A model generated the notes under the pieces. It did no database searches and was not told the DNA's origin. It saw only the letters and a program-made list of their open reading frames with translations. Shown here piece by piece: positions 8,490 to 20,984 of a stretch of 64,000 bases of DNA; within the stretch, counting starts at the first letter, position 1; every line of letters starts with the position of its first letter. The stretch comes from Unio delphinus (Eukaryota > Mollusca > Bivalvia > Unionida > Unionidae), in contig JAQISU010000123.1 in the NCBI GenBank assembly GCA_029339505.1, positions 7,677,501 to 7,741,500 of the forward strand, read 5' to 3'. Made by a program: the position numbers and the translations under genes.

Positions 8490-9097
8490 ATGTTGCCGAA
8501 TTCTATTCGCGCGATTATAATCAGACCATCTGGAAGCGGCAAGACACAACTGCTACTTAATTTGATAACGAGATGGATGAAATGGGACAAGTTATATTTG
8601 GTCGTCCCGAGTGTAGACGATCAACGATGCTATGAAGTGTTAAAGGATGCTAACGAGAGAGCAATAGAAATCAATGGCGAAGATATTATTGAATTTATAA
8701 CCGATATCGAAGAAGCACCGAGCATTGATGATATCTATGGAAGTATTAACAACTTAGTCGTATATGATGAAGTGATGTTAGACAATCAAAAGAATCCCGC
8801 TAGGATATTTTCCAGAGGCACGCATAAAAACACTGATGTGATATATGTTACTCAACGTTACACACAAATTCCGAAGGTGATCAGAGATAACTGCAATTTA
8901 TTGTGTGTGTGTTTAACGGAGTTGATACTCATACGCTACGAAATATTTGGCAAACTTGGTGCGGCGGTGATATGGATCGTAATCGATTTAGAAATTTCTT
9001 TAGTCAGGCTCAGTCAATCCCACACGGATTTGTGACGATAAATTTATCAGATCCTCGGACGGGATACCGTGTCGGACTTGATAAAATATTCGGTTAA
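8490..9097 (+). pseudogene. A32/FtsK-HerA-type genome packaging ATPase
   Basis: The ATG at 8490 opens a frame with Walker A PSGSGKT at 8526-8546 and Walker B NNLVVYDEVM near 8752-8781. A glutamine/arginine sensor-like stretch follows (RGTHKNTDVIYVTQRYTQIP). These match the packaging ATPases of Polintons, adintoviruses and nucleocytoplasmic large DNA viruses, which pump DNA into capsids. At 8901-8915 a GT-repeat tract (TTGTGTGTGTGT) coincides with a frame change. The C-terminal 60 codons continue in the second frame and end at 9095-9097. The shift therefore looks like repeat slippage in a microsatellite-like tract. Total length (about 200 codons) is near the usual size for this small ATPase family. 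Confidence 0.85.
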
Positions 9098-9098
9098 C

Positions 9099-9255
9099 CC
9101 ATAGCAGCAGAGGGGGTGAGTGACAATGACGCTGGCTTCTTCGAGGAAGCGTTGGTTAGCCGAATCGACGCTTTTTTACGTTTTTCGAGGAAACCTCAGT
9201 TTGCCAAATCGACGCCTCTACAAAGTTGTCCGATTCACCCCTCTGCTGCTAAGGC
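9099..9255. repeat. Imperfect inverted repeat just after the ATPase gene
   Basis: The left arm at about 9099-9119 (core TAGCAGCAGAGGGG) is matched in reverse complement at about 9236-9255 (CCCCTCTGCTGCTA). One extra G and one mismatch interrupt the match. Between the arms lie two diverged direct copies containing TTCGAGGAA and AATCGACGC, and a smaller stem (GCTTC...GAAGC) near 9129. It could be a terminator hairpin, a small inserted element or part of the element's terminus. A GTG-started ORF (9116-9403) runs through it but looks accidental. Confidence 0.6.
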
Positions 9256-12189
<2,934 letters not shown>

Positions 12190-12815
12190 CATACATGCAC
12201 TATAAAATACTACAAGGGAGGACACTTCCCTGCCTTCTCACGCAAACTATTGAAGAATCAACGCTGGTACTTTAAGCTAAACTGCGCCTAGCGTAATAAA
12301 TTTGGTACCGATGTTTCGCTCAGGCATTCGACTTCATACTCATACTAAAACGTTTACGTAGTATTTATAAATTTACGGAATGCCAGACCATTTTCCCATG
12401 CTATCGCTCGACATGACCGTGATCACGCCCGTTTAATATGCTAGTGCCACGTAAAAAATGGAATACTGTCCCCGTTATAGTAAACTGAAAACCAGTTTCT
12501 ACCTAGGTTCAGTACCTCATTTTCATTCAACCAATGAGAAGACAGCATTCTATTATGTGCGGTGCACTTGCATATTAAGTAAGTGTATCATTGCAATGTC
12601 GATCTATAGCGTGGGAAAAATGGCCTGGCATTCCATAAATGTATAACAGTACGTCAAAGTTTTATTATGCGTACAAAGTCGAATGCCTGAGCAAAACATA
12701 GGTACCAAAATTATTGTTATGTGCAGTTTAGCTTAAAAGGTCGTGTGAGAAAGTGCGCAATCCGGTGTATTTCAAGGTCGTATTTTTTCGGTTGCACGTA
12801 CTTGTCATACAAATA
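12190..12815. repeat. Long imperfect palindrome (foldback or MITE-like)
   Basis: The sequence reads as its own approximate reverse complement around a centre at about 12,505, where ACCTAGGT forms a perfect small palindrome. Matching arm blocks include TTTGGTACC at 12301 with GGTACCAAA at 12701, GCTCAGGCATTCGAC at 12318 with its complement near 12678, GGAATGCCAGACCATTTT-like sequence near 12377 with its complement near 12620, and GAATACTGTC at 12461 with GACAGCATTC at 12541. All pairs share the same centre, so there is almost no loop. Clear symmetry spans about 12,225-12,785, weaker to the ends given. No transposase is present. A 62-aa ORF inside is incidental. Confidence 0.85.
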
Positions 12816-13105
12816 GTTCCGAAGACTTCCGGATATCTACGTTCCCATTGTTTCCGGATTTCCGTTACAATACATCGGAAATTGTCGATTTAGCTTTTCT
12901 TTTCCTAAAATCTTGCGAATTACGACGGGTAATCCGTAATGTTAGCGGGGTGGGGGGAGGGACAGAAGAGACAATAAACACAACGGTGGCATTATAGAAA
13001 AATATTATTTAAAAAAAAAGGCACCACCGATAGAAGCATTTATTATTTTGATATGATATGGCACAGAAGTGATTATTATTTATTGATGACCATGCATGGA
13101 AGTTT

Positions 13106-14884
13106 TTATTTTGCCGTCCGTGGGATAGTGGTAGGTTTAAATGGAATAGCCCTGAGCATGTTGTAAGAAATTATAAGTTCTTCCAACGATACCATGTGTT
13201 GAAATATCCTTGTTGGAAGCTTGGAAATTTGATTAGAAGTAATATCTAAATATCGTAACGAATTTAATGAGTTGAATATAATACCATCAGAGTCCTGACC
13301 AAGCACGACTCCAAGTAAGTTTCCTTGAATGCTAAGGCGTTTCAAGCTCTTAAATGTTGAGAAAAATACGTTACTTTCATTGTCACAGTAGTTATGTGCC
13401 AACGATAAATTCTCTAGCTGATTCAGACCAGAGACTGGACCAATCCAGGTGTGCAAACCATTAAAAGAGAGGTCGAGATTTTTAATGCTATTGCTGGGTG
13501 AAACCTGTATTTCTGGAAATTGGAAATACCACCTCATATTTTGGCATGTAAAGTTTTCAAGATGAGCAGGAAGAGCCACTACCGCGACAAATTTTATGAA
13601 AAGATCCATTATTGTAGATGCGGTATCACGTCTTTTCAATTTATTTTCCTCTTCAAGAAATTTATTTGAATTATAGTACACAAAAACTGAATGTTGATAA
13701 GAGATATCTAATACTTTCAAATGTTTTAGTGTTCGGTTATTGTCAAAAAATTCGTCTGGATAGTTATCAATCCTAAGTCTATTACGTCGGAGATTAACTG
13801 TTTTTATTGTGTCTTGAAGAGCCAATTATACCCCATATTCGAATACATCCAATTTCTTGCCCTCCAAATGTACTTCTTCAACACGTAAATTTGATAGGAA
13901 TGAGATATGTTCTTTCTTAAGAATAACTGAATGTCCTTGAAGTAATGGATGTATGAATTTAAGCTTCAACGTTCGAAATGATGTGGCATTACGCAACCCT
14001 TTCAATCCGATCATTGCCCTATCAAACGTTAGGTTGTCGTTATACGAAAGGTCGAGTACCTCTATATGAGAAAGGGGAACGAATGCATCGGGTGAAATTG
14101 TCTCGATTCTACAATCTGATAGATATAGAAATTTTAAGAACGGCAGGTTTTGGAAGTAATTGTCAGTAAGAGTTTCAATAAAACAGTAACCCCACTCTTC
14201 CTCCAGAGTCTGATCCAAGGCTATCAATTGCTTTAGTGTGCCAAACTCTGGTCCAAATATACAAGATGGACATCCTTCTAGTGCCAAATAGTTCAATTTT
14301 CTGGTGTGACTGACAGCTATTCCGATCGACTCATAGCTTTCAAAACTGTCTTGGGTTAAATCCAAGATAATTAATTCTGGTAAATGACGAAATGCTTCGG
14401 AGAATTGATAACTGTTATATATTATATATATTCCTGTTCGTTTAAGATTCAGGTAGCGCAGATTTTGTACTCCTTTAAAAGCGTCGGGATCGATGACTTT
14501 GAAATCACCATTTTCTGAAAGATCAAGAGCAACGAGGTTTGTCCACTTAAGAAAAGTTCCAATGTCCAGTCTTTCAACACGATTTTTCGAAATGTCTAGA
14601 CTACAATATGAAATGTTTCGCTCTATTTCAGATATATTCGTTAATTTGTTACCTCTGCAGTTATAGCTTTTCTGTAAATTCAAAGGACAGATGCCTTTAA
14701 GAGATACAATCTGAGCTTTACATGTTTCTCTTAAACATCTGATATGAAATTCTTCTGTGTTACAGAGTACAGCATGATTTATCTGGATGAATTCCAGGAA
14801 AATCAATAGCAGACTCCTATATGTAATGACCATCCTGTAAGGAACAAGAACACAAAGAATGTAGAATGATAAGAATTTTAACAA
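13106..14884 (-). pseudogene. Toll-like-receptor-type LRR ectodomain, truncated, one stop
   Basis: ATG 14882-14884 opens 352 codons that end at a TAA at 13826-13828. The same frame continues for 239 codons (the first is TTG, not ATG) to 13106. The N-terminus has a hydrophobic signal-like segment (alternative start at MVITYRSLLLIFLEF), then a Cys-bearing LRR cap. About 14-16 leucine-rich repeats follow, for example LVALDLSENG, IEVLDLSYND, IKNLDLSFNG and LRYLDITSNQI. This is the extracellular ligand-binding layout of invertebrate Toll-like receptors. The protein ends inside the repeats: no LRR C-terminal cap, transmembrane helix or TIR signalling domain follows within the next kilobase. One premature stop plus loss of the 3' part argue for a pseudogene; unseen exons or a sequencing error are alternatives. 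Confidence 0.8.
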
Positions 14885-15654
14885 TTCGGTAATTGTGCTA
14901 ATATAAGAATCTAAGATTTCATATGTAACGTTCTCTTTTCCAGTGCGAGCATAAATTGCAACAAAATAATATCTGAAAAACTAAATCAATATATCACAAG
15001 GATCTAAATAAAGCTGCGTGGTCCATTAATATTGTGTTGCACGTTAAATAATATCCAGTTTTTGCAAGCCTTGACTCGCGAAAACTGGACATTATTCAAC
15101 GAGTTTCATAATTTAATATTAAATCATGACCCATTTGAGATTCTTTTTATCACAGTTTTTGTTTCAATAGAAATAAATAAATAGAAAGAAGAATGAATGT
15201 TTTCGTTCATTCTGAGAGACGATGCACCTTTCATTTGGTGTGCAGAAAATATATTCCCAATCAATGTTGAAGTAGGAAAAGTGACTTAAAGTTGTTCTTT
15301 ACCAACTATAAATCAAAGAACAACTGCAATCTGAATAAACAGAACATTTTGTAACGACAAAATCATTTGGTTTTAAATTTTTTTTAAAAGTATCATAGCG
15401 TGCGATGTCACATTGATTGATATGGTATATATAGTAGGTGTACATGTTTGCCATAAACTGTCACTTCTCACAACTAAACACTACATTGTTGCGATTTTCA
15501 TGTGGAATAAGGATTTCCTCTATGCAGAGACTCCCATATTTACTGTAATGTATTTGCGACTGGATATTTGCAGTAATTCTTCAGGAACAGCAGTCTCTTG
15601 AGAAGACGTAAACAAATTGTTTTTGTGTCAGATTTGCATCACATATTTTCTGTG
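14885..15654. other. No feature recognised
   Basis: AT-rich sequence upstream of the LRR gene. A weak inverted match (TATCCAGTTTTTGC... with GCGAAAACTGGACATTATT) lies at about 15,050-15,100. A 62-aa ORF at 15413 has no recognisable content. Confidence 0.4.
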
Positions 15655-15920
15655 TAAAAATGTTGTTGTAGTTGTTGTAGGGTTTAACGCCATTTTTCAG
15701 CACACGATAGACTATACATGGCGACCAGTATTATTGGTGGAGGAAGAACCCGGAAAAAAACCCGCAAAGAACCACCGACCCACGAGAAGCTACTGGCAAG
15801 CTTTCTCACATAACAACATTAGCAAAATCTTAGACTCAAACCTACGCAGACAGAGGTGAGATGGCAGTGACCCGTAACGGAGAGCGCTTTAGACCACTGG
15901 GCCACTCGGGGCCCCTAAAT
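15655..15920 (-). mobile_element. tRNA-derived SINE, MetaSINE-like
   Basis: Read on the minus strand from 15920, the head starts near GGGGCCCCGAGTGGCCCAGT and contains an A-box-like stretch (GTGGCCCAGTGGTCTAAAGC) and a B-box-like GGTTTGAGTCT, as in a tRNA-derived polymerase III promoter. The centre carries GGGTTCTTCCTCCACCAATA, which resembles the conserved central domain of SINEs found across molluscs and other animals (MetaSINEs, from memory). The tail includes GGCGTTAAACCC followed by CAA repeats. Similar AAAATGTTGT / AAATATGTTGT sequences flank it and may be a target-site duplication. It is non-coding and depends on a LINE for movement. Confidence 0.75.
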
Positions 15921-16621
15921 ATGTTGTGGTTGGATAATGTTCTGTCCGATGGGCGATCGGTTTTTGTTCACATTATACTGTGAACAAATGTTACTTTGTT
16001 TTTTTTTTTTTGTAAGTTAACATTCAATCCACGCTTTCATTTTGGGTGGGTTATATGTTGCAGATATACTGCTGCCTCCATCCTTACCCCACACACCCAC
16101 TATCAAATGAGCAATACACTTAGTTATAGTTCTTGTTGTTATTCTGTTCTTGTCTCGTAGAGTTTTGCCGTTTTTATTCTGATGACATTGTTATACATGA
16201 CATAATAATCACATGTGAGGGGAAATTGTTCATATTCAGACAGCCACGATAATTTTGCGTCAATTTCCGTTCGCGAGTCGAGTTAAAAAATGACCGCCAA
16301 AATGTTCATTGAGAACAAAACATTCCAGAAAGGCAGGGCTAAGTATCTTTTTCCTCGATCGCAGTCAATTAGTAAAGAGGATACTGCACAATAATTCCAG
16401 GAGCACATGTGAAACTGCACATAGTGTAGAAAAACGATATCGATTAAGTGATGGAACTTAATTCAACAAACACGAAATGCAATAAACACGATAGAATATC
16501 CGTATAGCTATGCTATTTTCATCTAATCTCCTTACATGTGGTAAGTATGGACACTATAAACTATATAAAGCAGAAATCTAGCAAAATGGTTTAGTACTTT
16601 GACTTGTAAAATTATACATTT

Positions 16622-16623
<2 letters not shown>
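15921..16623. other. No feature recognised
   Basis: Intergenic sequence with a run of twelve T near 16,000. No ORF of interest. Confidence 0.4.

Positions 16624-16690
<67 letters not shown>
16624..16690. repeat. (AT)n microsatellite
   Basis: About 66 bases of uninterrupted AT repeat. The Tyr/Ile ORF across it is an artefact. Confidence 0.97.
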
Positions 16691-16693
<3 letters not shown>

Positions 16694-17649
16694 ATAGTCC
16701 TTGGCCTCAATAAACTTTATTATGTTATTTATTTTTATATACCCCATTGATTATAATTGTTTTTTCTTCCTCTGTTCTCTAATACACATGAATGATATTT
16801 GAGGTCTTAAAGTCTGCAATCGGCAATAAAACAACAACATTCAAGATATTACGTAAGTATTTGTTGTTCTCTGCTCTATTCAGTGATTTAATTTCAACTT
16901 TAAATCAGATGACTGTGGGGAAAAACAAGATCAATAAACAGGTGTCATGTATATTCCAGGTTATGAAATAGTTACTCAGATATCGCAGTAAGACCAAACA
17001 CATTATCTCATGATGGCATCTACTTGTCTTAATTTGGCGAACTTAATGAACGTGTTATACAAAAATGTAATCAGCTTGAAAAATGGATGCTACGTCAATG
17101 GCAATCATTCTGCTACCTGTGTCATCCTTCAACAGAAAATTTCATCTGTAACCACCTGGCATGAGGGCAGTTTTTCTGGGATTGTTGGTAAGAATGGACC
17201 TACAACTTGAGCGTGAAAGTACATGTCAACCTCAGACTGTTTAAACAATTTCCGGTGTTCCAATGAAAAGTAATGAGTCATGTACAAGATAAATTTCGAG
17301 TCAATACCTGTTAAATGTGCAAGCCACAACACAACAACAACAACATTAACATGCTTTATATTATTTGCTTATATTATTTGCTAACTTAATTTGATTTTTT
17401 TAAAGGTTAGGCAATACATTTATAACAGGATAAAAAATGTTTCAATGTTGTTTTGATAAATAAAGTTGAAACAAGAAATAATCAGCCCGTCAATTCTGTC
17501 AGTGATGTCGGGCTGTGGTTGATGATGATCAGCAAATGTCGAAATATGATCGTATCAGCTCAATCATGTTAACAAACACGATGTGAATTTTTGAAGTCTA
17601 GTCCTGGTGCTTATTCACCTAAATCTTATTATGGTACTTTAGATTTAGT
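16691..17649. other. No feature recognised
   Basis: AT-rich intergenic sequence. Small ORFs at 17010-17210 (plus) and 17129-17332 (minus) overlap each other and show no domain. Confidence 0.4.
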
Positions 17650-17985
17650 ATTGTTCGGTAATTAATATCCTTGATTGTTTCCTGTATAATATGTATGTCA
17701 ACTTGATACCCTTTATTGGTTTCCTTTATAATATGTGTGTCAGGTTAATACGTTTGATTGGTTTCCTGTCAGTTTTATACCTTTTATTTTTTTCCTTTAG
17801 AATATGTATGTCAGCTTCATACCCTTCGTTGGTTTCCTGTATAATATGTATGTCAACTTGAAACCCTTTATTGGTTTCCTATATAACATATATGTCATTT
17901 TCATAAACCTTTATTGGTTTCCTTTATAATATGTATGTCAGCTTCATACCCATTATTGGTTTCCTGTTTAACCTGTATGCCCACT
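17650..17985 (+). repeat. 42-bp minisatellite
   Basis: Seven to eight degenerate copies. The marker TTGGTTTCCTxTATAATATG recurs at about 17718, 17760, 17831, 17873, 17915 and 17958, giving a spacing of 42-43 bases. Each unit ends with ATGTCAGCTTCATACCC-like sequence. It is unrelated in sequence to the large satellite downstream. Confidence 0.9.
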
Positions 17986-18789
17986 GAATACGTGTAAACC
18001 CGTGATATCAAATATAAGTAATATGTATTAGTACAGCTTGGAAATCTCGTCATCTACATGTTTACATGGGAGTTCAGCATTCTTTTGAATGTATGGTGTA
18101 AATCGAAAGCTGTTAAGCCACACATTCTAGAGTGAAAGCAAATTACTCCTCAAGAAGACTATTATGAATCTATCACTGAAAATTCTTTCCTTATTTGTCA
18201 GCCCATTTTGATACTAAACGGTCAATGCGTTTAAACTCGAACTTTAACTATACAACACAATTATCATTTGATCATGTGTATTAATCCAGTAAAATGTATT
18301 AGAGAACATTTTAATGGCACACAAGGTATTAATAACGGAAGCAAGATATATATCTATTGTACTGGATCATCTCTAGTTCAGGAGCTGTGTGAACCATGTT
18401 TGAAGATATTAATTGTCATCTGATACAAACTTACTGATCTAAGTTATCGAGAAATATAAATGAAACTAATTATTTTAGGGAAATTAAATAATTTTTTCCA
18501 TCTACTCATTGTGGAAAAGTGACAGATTTCTACTAAGAATGTCAATGTTAATAATGAAATCAGTTATTCATTTATCTCTGCTGCAATATTTCCTCAGATA
18601 TTAGCAATTATTTACATAAATCACACGCTAGACCCAAAATAATGAGCAACGAAACGATGAATCTTTTCAGTTATTAATGTTGATGAATGTCAAAATATCA
18701 TGCAGGAGGTTTAAAACAAATTAAAGGTATAATAACGTCTGTTAAACTCAATTTGACTATAATATTTTTTTTAGATACTGTCTCATATT
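17986..18789. other. No feature recognised
   Basis: AT-rich intergenic sequence before a SINE insertion. Confidence 0.4.
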
Positions 18790-19143
18790 ATAAAGTTCCT
18801 TTTGAACCGCTCCGGTGGCATAGTGGTTTGAGCGTCCGCCGCGGAAGCGTTAGGTCGTGAGTTTGATTCCCGGCCTAGTCATACCAACGGCTTACAAAAA
18901 TGGTAATAACAGCTGCCTCGTTTGACGCTCAGCATTAAGAGGTTAGTGTTAGGACTGGTCGGCCTGGTGTCGGGATAATGTGACTGGGTAGAACATCATG
19001 CTACATGTCTGCGGAATGATCCCCCATTGCTTGATATCACTATAAACTGCCTCATTGCAGACATCGTAGCGATATGACTGAAAATTGTTAAAACTACTTG
19101 AAAAATCCTAAACAAACAAACAAACAAACATAAAGTTCCTTTT
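18790..19143 (+). mobile_element. Full-length tRNA-derived SINE with 14-bp target duplication
   Basis: The element occupies 18804-19129. Perfect 14-bp copies of ATAAAGTTCCTTTT flank it at 18790-18803 and 19130-19143, which marks a retrotransposition event. The head has an A-box-like GGTGGCATAGTGGTTTGAGC and a B-box-like GAGTTTGATTCCCGG, as in a tRNA-derived polymerase III promoter. The body contains GGATAATGTGACTGGGTAGA and the tail AAAATTGTTAAA followed by five CAAA repeats. A second copy of the 3' part lies inverted at 45,882-46,015. The perfect duplication suggests a fairly recent insertion. Confidence 0.92.
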
Positions 19144-20925
19144 ATATGTGGCGCATATAAATATCATTTGATGAGAAACTGGTGTGGTTCATGAATCAAG
19201 GCAAGTGCGAATCATCTCTATTGCTTGACATAACCCGTAGTTTTAATCCATCGACCAGACAGTATATCCAGGCTAGGCCATTTAGTTTGCTAGGCCCACT
19301 GCGCCATGCTACCGGCGCAGTTAAAGTTTGGTGAATTTGACTTGTGGCCACGAAGTCGTGGGGTTCAAGGCTATCGCTTTGCTCTACAGGCAATCTATGA
19401 AAATGACCAATTTGACATAATGTGCTTACTTGTCAAACAGCTAAATGTCAGTCCAAGTCAGCAAGATGAATATTTTATTTGTCATTTTAGTGAGATAACC
19501 TTTAAGAGGTATCATAAATATACCCACTGCCTTCAAGTAGCATCATTGTACTTATTTATACTAATGGACCGATCATTTTTTTGGGAGGGAGGGAGAGGGA
19601 TTTCGGGATTTTCCTTCCATTAAAGATTTTATAAAATACTTTTACTCAAGATAAATTTGTGAACATTTAGTATGGTTAACAGCGTTAAGTTTTCTTTTCT
19701 TCTAAATATCTCATCAAGGGAATGATCTTTTAAGGGACATGAAATTTCTTTTTAAAATACCATCTCCCATTGTTCCCAACCTCAGGGAATTAAATGGTAG
19801 CGTCCTTGTCAGTATAATATCTTCCTTGCTTTACCTGTGAGGTATTTTTCTGTACAATTGATTCATCTTCGAGCCAGGAAGTTATAGTTCTTTTTAATTC
19901 TGAGTATAAGAATCTTTTATTGGTAGATCCACATAAAAGAATCGCATGTTTGTGAGTCATAGTTTCGTTTAACAATCAGTGACATAATTTGATGAGTTTT
20001 ATCTGAATGAGTTGAAGTCGTTTTAAAATATTTTCAATTAATTATATACAAATTTGGGATTCTTCTGATATGTAGCTATTTGAATACTTTTGGAGAGACA
20101 CATGTGCATCGCCGGTTTGGGGTGTGTGATTAGATTTGCATAATCAAAGCTATCGCAGAGGTTAAGTCAAAGAAAGTAGCATTAGTAATGACCTACAACA
20201 AAATACAAAATAAAAATTCTCACAATGACACCGTAATATGATGAATTTGAAAATCTCTTTTGAAAATCTACATGGATTTTATCACGAATTATCTGTGTCC
20301 GGTTTAACAATGGTGGCCCCGTCAAATCCATGTTTCATTGGTGTGACAAGTAATAGGATGTTTTTCATAAATTAAAAGCCGTACATGAAAGTGCACCGGT
20401 TCCTTAAACACCAAATTACAGCCAATACAATAGTTTAAAATTTATAGCGTTGTAAAATGATGTAAGGTTTGGTTGAGTATTGATTCAAGACGCAAAATGG
20501 TGTGGACCATCCACTGTGCTATTTGTCTATAAAATTAACGAAGAAGCCAAAAAAAAGGTGTTACCACAGTTAAACTGCATTGTTTGGCTTTGCTAATGGC
20601 TTTTAAGAGTTGAGAGCGTGTACTAAGAATAAAACATTCCTATTAGACACATGAAGAGAAAATTTAATGTGACTGCAGGTGCGCTGTCACGTGTACCGAA
20701 GTGCCATAATGCTTTATTTCTGTATATATTGTGTAATTAAGCCCCGAGTGACATTCATTAGACATTTTCCAATGTAAATTGAATTATTATTGTTATCATT
20801 CGCATATTTACAATTATGTAAAAGAGATCTTCATTGTATAAATCTTTATTATTCTTTATGAGTGGAGGTATTATAAATATTTAAGTATGTTCTTAACATT
20901 TCTTCATTATTGTAAGTTGTACTTT
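19144..20925. other. No gene recognised
   Basis: A possible relic tRNA-like segment (GTGGGGTTCAAGGCT near 19357) is too weak to call. A 105-aa ORF at 19306-19623 has no recognisable domain. The last few hundred bases are AT-rich and grade into degenerate satellite units. Confidence 0.4.
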
Positions 20926-20984
20926 AGAAAATGTAAACATTATGTAAACATACCTAAGGTTTGGCAAAGATCTTAAGTTGTACA

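Noticed and set aside
12458..12646. 62-aa ORF
   Set aside because: Lies across the centre of the long palindrome; accidental.
16532..16747. Tyr-Ile repeat ORF
   Set aside because: Translation of an AT microsatellite.
19196..19400. Possible tRNA-derived SINE relic or tRNA gene
   Set aside because: A-box and B-box-like words occur, but no cloverleaf, tail or target duplication could be matched.
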